Origin: JBKDZR01 sp047971485
GTDB lineage: Bacteria; Pseudomonadota; Alphaproteobacteria; Rhodobacterales; Rhodobacteraceae
DNA: 15,599 nt
Direction of reading: 5' to 3'
Assembly (NCBI GenBank): GCA_047971485.1
Contig: JBKDZR010000143.1
Span: 1 to 15,599 of the forward strand
Within the stretch, counting starts at the first letter, position 1. Each line of letters starts with the position of its first letter. Made by a program: the position numbers and the translations under genes. Under the pieces are notes generated by a model. That model had not been told where the DNA came from and did not search any database. It worked only from the letters and a program-made list of their open reading frames with translations. Positions 6,726 through 13,986 of the stretch are shown in pieces.

Positions 6726-7385
6726 CTATTCGGCCAGAAGCCCGGCGATGATACTGCGCAAGCTGTCGATGCCATCGCCGGTTTCCGATGAGGTCAGCAC
6801 CAGTTCCGGGAAGGCGGCAGGGTGGCGCTGAAGGGCGCGGCCGACTTGGGCGGTTACCGCGTCAAGATCCTTGGCTTTCACCTTGTCCGCCTTGGTCAGC
6901 ACCACCTGAAATGTTACCGCCGCGCTGTCCAGCAGGGAAAGGATTTCATCATCCACGGGCTTCACGCCGTGACGCGCATCGATCAGTACAAAAGCCCGGC
7001 GCAGGGTGGCACGGCCTGACAGGTAGGATTTCAGCAGGGCTTGCCAGCGCTGAACCACGGCCACGGGTGCCTTGGCAAAGCCATAGCCAGGCAGATCCAC
7101 GAGGTAGAGATCCCCGCGGGTGAAATAGTTGATTTCCTGGGTCCGCCCCGGCGTGTTAGAGGCTCGGGCCAGCGCCTTGCGGCCGGTCAGGGCATTGATC
7201 AGGCTGGATTTCCCGACATTGGATCGCCCGGCAAAGCAGACCTCCAGCCGATCGTCCGGGGGCAGACCGGACATGGCCACGACGCCCTTGAGAAACTCGG
7301 TCTGGCCGGCGAACAGGTGCCGGCCTGCCTCGGCGGCCAGGGGATCGGGCGCCGGGGCAACGGGGAAGGGCAGGGCCTGGGCCAT
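6726..7385 (-). CDS. engB: Ribosome biogenesis GTP-binding protein EngB/YsxC
   Basis: A TRAFAC-class GTPase needed for large ribosomal subunit maturation (also called YihA/YsxC). The 219 residues contain G1 GRSNVGKS (53-60), G2 NTPGRTQ (77-83), G3 DLPGYG (97-102), G4 TKADK (164-168) and a G5-like SSETGDG near the C terminus. The N-terminal tail (about 1-25) is longer and Pro/Ala-rich compared with E. coli EngB, as is common in this bacterial group. It starts 22 nt after the yidC stop codon, so it probably shares its transcript. Confidence 0.96.
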   Translation of the reverse strand: MAQALPFPVAPAPDPLAAEAGRHLFAGQTEFLKGVVAMSGLPPDDRLEVCFAGRSNVGKSSLINALTGRKALARASNTPGRTQEINYFTRGDLYLVDLPGYGFAKAPVAVVQRWQALLKSYLSGRATLRRAFVLIDARHGVKPVDDEILSLLDSAAVTFQVVLTKADKVKAKDLDAVTAQVGRALQRHPAAFPELVLTSSETGDGIDSLRSIIAGLLAE

Positions 7386-7407
7386 CAGGAACGCCCGCCG
7401 ATCCGGA

Positions 7408-9219
7408 TCATTTGGCCGCCGGCTTTTTCTTGCGCCGGAAGGTCGAGGTGATGTTGCCCAAGATGTCCGGCTTGTAGCCGTGGCTGCGCATGATCAGGTA
7501 TTGCTGCCCGAAGGTGATCATGTTGTTTGCGATCCAGTAGACGACCAGCCCCGAAGCAAAGCTGCCCAGCATGAACATGAACACCCAAGGCATCCAGGCG
7601 AAGACCATGGCCTGGGTCGGGTCGGTGGGTGCCGGGTTCAGCTTTTGCTGCAGCCACATGGACACGCCCAGACACAACGGCAGGATCCCGACGAAAACGG
7701 TTGCCATGATGGATCCAACCTCGGGGGCGGCCCAGGGCAGGGCGCCGAACAGGTTGAAGATGGATGTCGGATCCGGCGCTGACAGGTCCCGGAAGGGGCC
7801 GAACCATGGGGCGTGACGCAACTCCAGGGTGACGAAGATCACCTTGTACAGCGAGAAGAAGATCGGAATCTGCATCAGGATGGGCAGACAGCCGGCGGCG
7901 GGGTTCACCTTTTCCCGCTTGTACAGCTCCATCATACCCTGCTGCATCTTCATCCGGTCATCGCCGGCTTGTTCCTTCAGCTTTTCAAGCTGGGGTTGCA
8001 GCTCTTTCATCTTTGCCATCGAGGCGTAGGATTTCCAGGCCAGGGGCAACAGGATGGCCTTGAGGAACAGGGTAAGGGCGATGATCGACCAGCCCATGTT
8101 GCCGATGAAGGCGTGCAGATGGTGCAGGATCCAGAAGATCGGCTTGGTGAAGAAGAAGAACCAGCCCCAGTCGATGCTGTCGATGAACCGGTCAAACCCC
8201 ATCGTGTCTTGGTAAAAGCGGATGGTTTCCCATTCCTTTGCACCGGCAAAGAGATACTGGGTGACCTCGACGGTCTGCCCGGGCGCCACGGTTTGCGTCG
8301 GCAGGCGGGCTTCGGTCTGGTAGATGTCGGTTTGCGGCACATATTTGGCGACCGAGGTAAAGTTCTGCCCCGGGGCGGGGATCAGCGCGGTCATCCAGTA
8401 TTTGTCGGTGAACCCGATCCAGCCGTTATCGGCCACGTTGACGATCTCGGCATTGGCGCCTTCGCGGTCGACATAGTCGAGATCGGGCATGTTCTTGTAT
8501 TTGATTTCTTCCAGTTCGCCGTCGGACATGCGCACGACGCCTTCGTGGAGGATGAAGAAATTCTGATGGTCCGGCTCGCCATGGCGCGCGACGATGCCAT
8601 AGGGCGCAAGGCGCTGTTCCGAAGTGCCAGCATTTTCGACACTTTGAACCACGGTAAACAGATAGTCGTCATCGATGCTGACGGTGCGGCGAAAGATCAG
8701 CCCCGCGCCATTGTCCCAGACCATGCTGACCGGGGCGCCCGGTTTCAGTTGGTCGCCGGCTTCGATTCGCCAAGGGGTGTTGGCGCCGGGCACCTGATCG
8801 AAGGTCAGCCCGCCGCCGGGCGCCCAACCATAGAGCGCGTAATACGAATGGGGGCTGCCCACGGGCGACAACAGGCTGACATTCGGGCTGTCTGGATCAA
8901 GGGTTTCCTTGTAGGCGCTCAGGGACAGGTCATCGAACCGGCCGCCGGTCAGGGCGATGGACCCGCCCAGTTTCGGCGTGTCGACATCCAGCCGGGCGCT
9001 TTGGGTGACCAGGGCCGTGGTTTCGTCCGGCTGCGCGGTCGCGGCCCCAGTGCCGGCCGGCGGGGTGGCGGCCATGCGTTCGCCGGTATCGGTGCTGACG
9101 ATTTCGGCACCCTGCGGAGCCTCCGGTTGTTCGGGCGGTGGAAACAGCAGAAACCAGACCAGAATGACCGCGAAGCTCAGCGCTGTCGCAAGTATGAGGT
9201 TCTTGTTCTGACTATCCAT
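7408..9219 (-). CDS. yidC: Membrane protein insertase YidC
   Basis: Inserts and folds inner-membrane proteins, alone or with SecYEG. The 603 residues have the Gram-negative layout: an N-terminal membrane anchor (about 8-25, LILATALSFAVILVWFLLF), a large periplasmic domain, then the conserved insertase core with membrane segments around WGWFFFFTKPIFWILHHLHA, a charged cytoplasmic loop (MKELQPQLEKLKEQAGDDRM), NPAAGCLPILMQIPIFFSLY, and a final YWIANNMITFGQQYLI. The tail is basic (FRRKKKPAAK). ATG 9219 was chosen over an in-frame GTG at 9228 because YidC proteins begin M-D-x-x-N-x-N-L and GGGACGG lies about 9 nt upstream. It is separated from the rnpA-yidD pair by three genes. Confidence 0.97.
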   Translation of the reverse strand: MDSQNKNLILATALSFAVILVWFLLFPPPEQPEAPQGAEIVSTDTGERMAATPPAGTGAATAQPDETTALVTQSARLDVDTPKLGGSIALTGGRFDDLSLSAYKETLDPDSPNVSLLSPVGSPHSYYALYGWAPGGGLTFDQVPGANTPWRIEAGDQLKPGAPVSMVWDNGAGLIFRRTVSIDDDYLFTVVQSVENAGTSEQRLAPYGIVARHGEPDHQNFFILHEGVVRMSDGELEEIKYKNMPDLDYVDREGANAEIVNVADNGWIGFTDKYWMTALIPAPGQNFTSVAKYVPQTDIYQTEARLPTQTVAPGQTVEVTQYLFAGAKEWETIRFYQDTMGFDRFIDSIDWGWFFFFTKPIFWILHHLHAFIGNMGWSIIALTLFLKAILLPLAWKSYASMAKMKELQPQLEKLKEQAGDDRMKMQQGMMELYKREKVNPAAGCLPILMQIPIFFSLYKVIFVTLELRHAPWFGPFRDLSAPDPTSIFNLFGALPWAAPEVGSIMATVFVGILPLCLGVSMWLQQKLNPAPTDPTQAMVFAWMPWVFMFMLGSFASGLVVYWIANNMITFGQQYLIMRSHGYKPDILGNITSTFRRKKKPAAK

Positions 9220-9252
9220 CCCGCGCACCGTCCCAGCCTAGATTGCGGGCAG

Positions 9253-9281
9253 GTTCAACAGGCCGACAGACCAAAGGTCAA
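9253..9281 (-). promoter_or_regulatory. Possible promoter for yidC
   Basis: On the minus strand TTGACC (9281-9276) and TTGAAC (9258-9253) are 17 nt apart in the 58-nt gap between the EAL gene and yidC. The -35 box overlaps the EAL stop codon. The -10 box is a poor match, so this is a weak candidate. Confidence 0.25.
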
Positions 9282-10387
9282 GCGGTTTTCCCCCGAACGC
9301 CCCCGGCGTCGTGCGCGAAAGATCCGGTATGGGGCATGTGACCGGCCCGGGTGCGGCCCTGATTGCGGGCCAGCCAGTGCAGACTGGCCTCCAGCGGCAT
9401 AGGGCGGCCGATGGCATATCCCTGAGCATAGCCGCATCCCATACGGGCCAGAACGGCGATGTCGGATGCGTTTTCGATGCCTTCGGCCACGGACTGCAGC
9501 CCCATTTCATTGCCCATGGCCAGAATAGCGGCCAACAGCCGTTGTTGCCGGCGCCCGGTGCGCGGGTCCTTGATCACGCTGCGGTCGATCTTCAGCCGGC
9601 TGGTCGGGAAACGGCCCAGACAGGCGATGGCGCCGTTGCCCATGCCGAAATCGTCCAGGTCGATCGGGCAGCCCCAATCCGACAATTGCCAGAGCATGTG
9701 CTGGGTCATTTCGCAATCGCTGGCGGCGGCGGTCACGCTTTCATGCACTTCTAGACGCAGGCGATGGGCCGGGATCCCGCTGCGGTCCAGGTGCTGCCGG
9801 ATTCCCGTGGCCAGGTCGGGGTTGCGCAGGTCCGAATCGCCCAGATTCACCGAAACGTCGGGCACGATGAAACCGGCCTGGTCCCAGCGATGCAGCGCAT
9901 CGAGGCTTTGCGCCAGAATGGCATCGGTCAGTGCCGTCCCCAGCCCTTCGTCGTCGACCGCGGGCAGGAAATCTGCCGGGGGGATGATGCCGTGGTCGAG
10001 ATGCAGCCAGCGGGCGAGGGCCTCGAACCCCGTGACCTGTCCGGTGGTCGTATCGATCTGCGGCTGGAACCAGGCCCTGATTTCGCCTGTCGCCAAGGCG
10101 CGGGACAGGCGGCGACGATCCATGGCCGGTTGTGGCAGGGTGGGCTGATCGCCCGCCCGGGGCACATCGGGGGTCTGTGCATCCGGGGTGTGCGGGCGGG
10201 TGCGCCAATTCCGGCTGGCCAGCAGCGTCAAGGCAAGGCCTGTGGCGACCAACAGGGTTGCCGGGCCGGTGGTTAACCCTGTCAGGCCGGCCAGTCCGGC
10301 CGTCAGTGCCGCCGTGGCGAGTAAAAGGGCCCCCTTCGAGCGAATGGAGGGGGGCTTTGAAAAACTGAGCCAGCGCGCCGATGCCAT
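9278..10387 (-). CDS. Membrane-anchored EAL-domain cyclic-di-GMP phosphodiesterase
   Basis: A 369-residue protein predicted to hydrolyse c-di-GMP to pGpG at the inner membrane. Residues 19-57 are hydrophobic and probably form one or two membrane helices. After a Pro-rich linker (62-90) a single EAL domain spans about 92-345. The conserved catalytic and metal-binding positions appear present: EALAR (122-126), Asn in SVNLGD (N181), LEVHE (212-216), DDFGMG (245-250), LKID (265-268), AEGIE (301-305) and QGY (322-324), so activity is expected. There is no GGDEF or known sensor domain. ATG 10387 is chosen over an upstream TTG at 10399. It sits between ttcA and yidC, with its own promoter-like sequence. 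Confidence 0.9.
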   Translation of the reverse strand: MASARWLSFSKPPSIRSKGALLLATAALTAGLAGLTGLTTGPATLLVATGLALTLLASRNWRTRPHTPDAQTPDVPRAGDQPTLPQPAMDRRRLSRALATGEIRAWFQPQIDTTTGQVTGFEALARWLHLDHGIIPPADFLPAVDDEGLGTALTDAILAQSLDALHRWDQAGFIVPDVSVNLGDSDLRNPDLATGIRQHLDRSGIPAHRLRLEVHESVTAAASDCEMTQHMLWQLSDWGCPIDLDDFGMGNGAIACLGRFPTSRLKIDRSVIKDPRTGRRQQRLLAAILAMGNEMGLQSVAEGIENASDIAVLARMGCGYAQGYAIGRPMPLEASLHWLARNQGRTRAGHMPHTGSFAHDAGGVRGKTA

Positions 10388-10443
10388 GTGTGTCCCCAAG
10401 CCTGAATGTCGGGGTCAGCCTTGGCCAGTTCCTCCTGATAAGG

Positions 10444-10472
10444 GTTTAAGAACCGGACTGAAAATGCGGCAA
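10444..10472 (-). promoter_or_regulatory. Candidate sigma-70 promoter of the EAL gene
   Basis: On the minus strand TTGCCG (10472-10467) and TTAAAC (10449-10444) are separated by 17 nt in the 88-nt gap after ttcA. The predicted start near 10437 would leave a leader of about 50 nt before the ATG at 10387. An AGGAGG at 10436-10431 lies at the very start of that leader and is too far upstream to serve this ATG. Confidence 0.4.
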
Positions 10473-10475
10473 ATT

Positions 10476-11351
10476 TTAGTCGATTTGATCCCTGTCGATT
10501 TGGTCCGTGCCAGCGGTCCGCCCGCGTTGCAGCCCGACGAAATCGAACAGTTTGGGGTCCAGCAGGTGCGAGGGCCGGGCGTTCATCAGGGCGCGAAACA
10601 TGACCTGCCGGCGCCCGGGGCTGTTGCGTTCCCAGCCGTCGAGGATCTGTTTGACCTGTTGGCGCTGCAGCCCATCCTGGGATCCGCACAGATCGCAGGG
10701 GATGATCGGGTATCCCATGGCTTGGGCGAATTTCTCGCAATCCGCTTCGGCCACGTGCATCAGCGGGCGAAAGACGAACAGGTCGCCTTCTTCGTTCACC
10801 AGTTTCGGCGGCATCGTCGCCAGACGCCCGCCATGGAACAGGTTCATGAAAAAGGTTTCCAGGGCATCGTCGCGATGATGGCCCAGCACGACAGCCGAGC
10901 ATCCCTCTTCCCGCGCGATCCGGTACAGGTTGCCGCGCCGCAGTCGCGAACACAGCGCGCAGAAGGTACGGCCCTGGGGAATCTTGTCCATGACGATGGA
11001 ATAGGTGTCCTGATACTCGATCCGGTGAGGCACGCCCATGCGTTCGAGAAACTGGGGCAGGACGGTGGCCGGAAAGCCGGGCTGGCCCTGATCGAGATTG
11101 CACGCCAGCAGATCCACGGGCAGCAAGCCGCGCCACTTCAGTTCATACAGCGCCGCCAACAGGGTGTAGCTGTCCTTGCCCCCCGACAGGCAGACCAGCC
11201 AGCGTGCCGGCGGGCCATTGCGATCAACCATGCCGTATTGCTCGATCGCCTCACGGGCCTGGCGCACGATCCGCTTGCGCAGCTTGCGGAACTCGGTGCT
11301 TTTCGGGGCGCCGTGGAACAGCGGGTGAATGTCGTCGGCGTCGTCGAGCAT
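10476..11351 (-). CDS. ttcA: tRNA 2-thiocytidine(32) synthetase TtcA
   Basis: Introduces 2-thiocytidine at position 32 of certain tRNAs using ATP and an iron-sulfur cluster. With the ATG at 11351 the protein has 291 residues. The PP-loop SGGKDS is at 56-61, the first CxxC at C131/C134 in FCALCSRLRRG, and the second CxxC at C219/C222 in PCDLCGSQ, the full TtcA signature; VVLGHHRDDALETFFMN is also conserved. The short C-terminal tail contains a repeated DQID. An in-frame ATG at 11417 would add 22 residues with no family similarity visible and would overlap the gene upstream by 20 nt. Neither start has a strong ribosome-binding site, so the start is less certain than the identity. A cluster tRNA-Arg lies elsewhere in the window, but the targets of TtcA here are not known. 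Confidence 0.94.
   Translation of the reverse strand: MLDDADDIHPLFHGAPKSTEFRKLRKRIVRQAREAIEQYGMVDRNGPPARWLVCLSGGKDSYTLLAALYELKWRGLLPVDLLACNLDQGQPGFPATVLPQFLERMGVPHRIEYQDTYSIVMDKIPQGRTFCALCSRLRRGNLYRIAREEGCSAVVLGHHRDDALETFFMNLFHGGRLATMPPKLVNEEGDLFVFRPLMHVAEADCEKFAQAMGYPIIPCDLCGSQDGLQRQQVKQILDGWERNSPGRRQVMFRALMNARPSHLLDPKLFDFVGLQRGRTAGTDQIDRDQID
10479..10508. repeat. Two-copy 15-bp tandem repeat at the ttcA 3' end
   Basis: Units 10479-10493 and 10494-10508 agree at 13 of 15 positions. On the minus strand they encode the duplicated DQID at the C terminus of TtcA, just before its TAA. It looks like a recent local duplication in a non-conserved tail. Confidence 0.6.
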
Positions 11352-11397
11352 GGGATGTCCGGTCGATGGCTGTGGCTGTGCGGTCTCTGGGCAGAGG

Positions 11398-11706
11398 TCA
11401 GGAGACAGGGGCGTCATGCCCCCAGGCGGGAGAGCGTGGGCCGCCTGGGGGCTGAAGATCGACGCAAAGCTGGTACACGGTCTGGCCCTCTTCCTCGAAG
11501 ACCAAGTGCTTGGTTGCGAAGACCAGATAGCGAATCGGCTCTGCCGGCGTTCCGATCCGGCCGACGCCATCCAGACGGTCCCAGCCCTGATCGTCGAAAC
11601 GTTCCCCGACTTGAAGCGGCATGAAGGGCCGGTCCGAGTGGAAAATGGCCACGGGTTTGTGCGCCCCGGAGATGTCGCAGATCATCAACTCGTATCTGTC
11701 TGGCAT
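11398..11706 (-). CDS. Conserved-looking hypothetical protein, 102 aa
   Basis: Function not recognised. The product is a soluble-looking protein with no signal peptide, membrane helix or cysteine pair. Its N-terminal part (MPDRYELMICDISGAHKP) and a central mixed strand pattern (RYLVFATKHLVFEE, QTVYQLCVDLQPP) look like a compact beta-rich fold. The last 15 residues are Pro/Gly-rich and probably disordered. It begins 6 nt after the yidD stop, and its ribosome-binding site (AAGGA) overlaps the yidD 3' end, so it is almost certainly translated in the same operon. The downstream end lies close to or overlaps the ttcA start region. A role in translation or membrane biogenesis could be guessed from the neighbours only. 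Confidence 0.75.
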   Translation of the reverse strand: MPDRYELMICDISGAHKPVAIFHSDRPFMPLQVGERFDDQGWDRLDGVGRIGTPAEPIRYLVFATKHLVFEEEGQTVYQLCVDLQPPGGPRSPAWGHDAPVS

Positions 11707-11712
11707 GGGCGG

Positions 11713-11958
11713 TTATCCTTGTGGGGGCCTTGGGCGGCGATCGGGTACGTTGTCGATCCCGCTGCCGCCCAGGGGATGGCAGCGCAGGATGCGGCGCAGT
11801 GCCAGCCATCCGCCCCGAAAGGCGCCATGTTTTTCCAGGGCTTCCAGGGCATAGGCCGAACAGGTCGGTTGAAAGCGGCAGCCATGGCCGACCCAGGGCG
11901 ACAACACCAACCGATAGGCACGCACCGGCAAGGCCAGAACATGGGCCAGGGGGCTCAT
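11713..11958 (-). CDS. yidD: Membrane protein insertion efficiency factor YidD
   Basis: A small membrane-associated protein that assists YidC-dependent insertion. The 81 residues contain the family blocks YRLVLSPWVGHGCRFQPTCS and YALEALEKHGAFRGGWLALR, then RILRCHPLGGSGIDNVP. The N-terminal amphipathic helix (about 3-20) is the expected membrane-contact element, and the three conserved Cys residues are present. The ATG overlaps the rnpA stop as ATGA (11958-11955), the arrangement seen in many bacteria. The Pro/Arg-rich tail after VPD is short and variable. Confidence 0.95.
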   Translation of the reverse strand: MSPLAHVLALPVRAYRLVLSPWVGHGCRFQPTCSAYALEALEKHGAFRGGWLALRRILRCHPLGGSGIDNVPDRRPRPPQG

Positions 11959-12407
11959 TGCGGGTGGTCCTTGTGGATACGGCCAAGGGCGCCGCTCAGC
12001 GCGTGCAGCAGATCGGCGAAGGGGCGGGCGGCGGTTACATCGCGGCGGCCGATCAACACATAGTCCCAGCCCGCCTGGCCTTCTGTCCGGATCACCGCAT
12101 GGGCCAGCGCGCGCAGCCGCCGCTTGGCCCGGTTCCGGGCCACGGCATTGCCGACCTTCTTGGAGCAGGTATAGCCAACCCGTGGCGGGGCAGCATCAGC
12201 CGGTTGGCGGGCCATGGCCTGCAGCACGAAACCGGGCTGGGCGATCCGCCGGCCCCGGCTGACGGCCAGGAAATCCCGTCTCTGTTGCAGGGTTTCCGGC
12301 ATCGGCCCTGATACAACAGAAAGCCCGCCGGGAATCACGGGGATTCCGGCGGTTTCCGATGCCTTGCTCTGATCCCCGGCCATGTCGCGTGCCGGAGGCC
12401 GGGTCAC
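11955..12407 (-). CDS. rnpA: Ribonuclease P protein component
   Basis: Protein subunit of RNase P, which matures the 5' ends of tRNAs. The conserved part begins at RRDFLAVSRGRR and includes VGYTCSKKVGNAVARNRAKR followed by RRLRAL, the RNR signature helix, then GWDYVLIGRRD. With a GTG start at 12407 the protein has 150 residues and the start overlaps the rpmH stop (GTGA). ATG codons at 12383 and 12302 would give 142 or 115 residues, the last closer to the core family length. The first 35 residues show no family similarity that I can see, so an N-terminal extension coupled to rpmH or a later start are both possible. Identity is sure, start is not. Confidence 0.92.
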   Translation of the reverse strand: MTRPPARDMAGDQSKASETAGIPVIPGGLSVVSGPMPETLQQRRDFLAVSRGRRIAQPGFVLQAMARQPADAAPPRVGYTCSKKVGNAVARNRAKRRLRALAHAVIRTEGQAGWDYVLIGRRDVTAARPFADLLHALSGALGRIHKDHPQ

Positions 12408-12538
12408 GCGCTCAGGCGCTTCCGGCCCTGTGCCCGGCGGGCATTCAGGATCTTGCGGCCGGCCTTGGTGGCCATGCGTGCGCGGAAACCGTGGCGCCGC
12501 TTGCGGACCAGGTTGCTGGGCTGATAGGTGCGTTTCAT
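12404..12538 (-). CDS. rpmH: 50S ribosomal protein L34
   Basis: The 44-residue protein begins MKRTYQPSNLVRKRRHGFRA and ends with GRKILNARRAQGRKRLSA, a standard full-length bL34. It is highly basic and buried in 23S rRNA. It starts at the ATG 12538, which is 61 nt after the predicted transcription start of the promoter at 12606-12634. Its TGA overlaps the likely rnpA GTG. This pairing of rpmH with rnpA is nearly universal in bacteria and anchors the reading of the whole minus-strand cluster. Confidence 0.98.
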   Translation of the reverse strand: MKRTYQPSNLVRKRRHGFRARMATKAGRKILNARRAQGRKRLSA

Positions 12539-12605
12539 CGCGCCAACTCCATCACTGTCGGCCGGGTGGCGGGGCGCCACGGGACCGGATCAATTCGAAG
12601 CCCCG

Positions 12606-12634
12606 CGTTTAGGCCCTTGTTGCGCGCAGGTCAA
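12606..12634 (-). promoter_or_regulatory. Promoter of the rpmH-rnpA-yidD operon
   Basis: On the minus strand TTGACC (12634-12629) and TAAACG (12611-12606) are 17 nt apart. The start would be near 12599, giving a leader of about 60 nt before rpmH. It lies in the 232-nt divergent region between rpmH and the TVP38 remnant; I see no gene in that region and no convincing plus-strand promoter, only short GC-rich inverted repeats around 12672-12710. Confidence 0.65.
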
Positions 12635-12770
12635 TCGTGCAGCGCAGGATTTTCGCCGGAAGTGCGGTGTCACCGGGGATCACTCCGGCGTGAGGGGGGT
12701 GTCGCCCCTGTGGCCAAAGGACCAATGTCGGCCATAAGGCGGCGCAAATCGGGTAAGGAACGGGACGCGC

Positions 12771-13145
12771 ATGGAGACAATGCGACGGGCACGGCTGCGG
12801 CAGTTGCCGCTGATTCTTCTGGTGGGCGGGGCGTTGGCGGGGGGGCTGGTGCTGCGTGGGCATCTGGATTTCGCCACGCTGGCCCAGAATCACCGGGCGC
12901 TGATGGCCTTTCGCGATGCCCATTACCTGCCGGCGGTGTTGATCTTTCTCGCGGCCTATACCGGACTTGTCGCCTTCAGCTTGCCCGGGGCAAGCTTGGC
13001 AACCCTGACCGGAGGGTTCCTGTTCGGCACTTTCCCGGGGCTTGCGTTCAACGTGATGGCAGCGACGGCAGGGGGCCTGGATCTGTTCCTGGCAGCGGGG
13101 TCCGGTCGGTATCGAGATGGCCCAGGCCCATGCCCGGCTGGGTAG
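12771..13145 (+). pseudogene. Truncated TVP38/TMEM64-family membrane protein (5' part only)
   Basis: The N-terminal half of a DedA-like (VTT-domain) inner-membrane protein. Hydrophobic segments lie at about residues 9-30 and 52-88, and the block VAFSLPGASLATLTGGFLFG followed by TFPGLAFNV is typical of the family. Similarity ends near residue 109 (LDLFLAA, to about base 13095). After that the frame runs out of frame through the oxidoreductase sequence and stops at TAG 13143-13145, giving a 124-residue product with a meaningless tail. Full-length relatives have more than 200 residues. AAGGAA occurs upstream of the ATG at 12771. The remaining frame is clean, so the truncation may be recent. A stable short membrane protein cannot be excluded. 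Confidence 0.75.
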
Positions 13146-13980
13146 CCGTGTCACGGTGATTGAAGCGGGGCGCATTCTGGCGCGTGAGGATCGTGATCTG
13201 GTCACGCCATTGGTGGCCGGGCCGCGTGCCGAAGGGATCACGATTCTCGAAAACTGCCCGGCGGGGCGGGTCTCGGCCGCTGGTGGCCTGATCACGGTGC
13301 AGACGGGCCAGGGGCCGGTGACCGGCAGCCATGTGCTGATTGCGACGGGGCGGCGCCCGGCCATGGCGGATCTGGATCTGGCGGCTGCCGGTGTGGCCAT
13401 GACGGCGGCCGGGGTGACTGTCGGGCCGGGACTGCGCAGCACCAACCGGCGGATCTATGCCATCGGTGATGCGGCGGGGCAGGGGCAGTTCACCCATCTC
13501 GCGGGGGCCCATGCCGGGGTGGTGATTCGCCAGATCCTGCTGGGGCTGCCCGCCCGCGTCCGGAGGGATCACATCCCGCGCGTCACCTATTCCGATCCGG
13601 CCCTGGCCCAGGTGGGACTGACCGAGGCCGAGGCCCGGGCCGCCCATGGTCGGCGGCTGACGATCCTGCGCCTTCCCTTCGCCGAGACCGACCGCGCGGT
13701 GGTCGACCGCTGTGGGGAGGGGCTGATCAAGGTCATGGTGGTCCGGGGGCGTCCGGTCGGGGTGGCGATCCTGGGCCGGGGGGCGGATGATCTGATCGGG
13801 ATCTGGGGGGTGGCGATCGCGAACGGCCTGAAGATGGGGGCGCTGGCAACGATGATCGTGCCCTATCCAACCCTGGGGGAGATTAACAAACGCGTTGTGG
13901 GTACCTATTTCTCTACACGGCTGTTCGGAAACCCCTGGGTTCATCGTATGGTCCGGATTGTGCAGGCGGTTTTGCCGTAG
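13096..13980 (+). pseudogene. Truncated FAD/NAD(P)-dependent pyridine nucleotide-disulfide oxidoreductase (3' part)
   Basis: Similarity starts inside the NAD(P)-binding Rossmann motif (GPVGIEMAQAHARLGSRVTV) and proceeds through GSHVLIATGRRPA, the second FAD motif TNRRIYAIGDAAG and the dimerisation domain (PRVTYSDPALAQVGLTEAEA, IVPYPTLGEINKR). The gene resembles the MerA/lipoamide dehydrogenase-like group. The N-terminal FAD-binding GxGxxG and the redox-active CxxxxC pair, about 170 residues, are missing, and no natural start codon precedes it; an ATG at 13117 could start a 287-residue product that would lack FAD binding. In the final motif the catalytic His-Pro pair of lipoamide dehydrogenases reads Val-Pro. 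Its 288 codons contain no stop, so decay is recent or some use remains. The kinase gene starts 6 nt after its TAG. Confidence 0.8.
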
Positions 13981-13986
13981 GGTTAT

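Noticed and set aside
9220..9228. Upstream GTG start for yidC
   Set aside because: It adds only M-R-G before the canonical MDSQNKN start, and the ribosome-binding site is spaced for the ATG at 9219.
7813..9402. 529-codon open frame on the plus strand
   Set aside because: Antisense to yidC, which has strong family motifs; the frame shows no domain and no good ribosome-binding site.
10188..11624. 478-codon open frame on the plus strand
   Set aside because: Antisense to the EAL gene start, ttcA and the hypothetical gene; no recognisable domain.
12672..12710. Possible operator or riboswitch in the rpmH/TVP38 divergent region
   Set aside because: Only short GC-rich inverted repeats (for example AGGGG/CCCCT) are present; they are no more than expected at this base composition.
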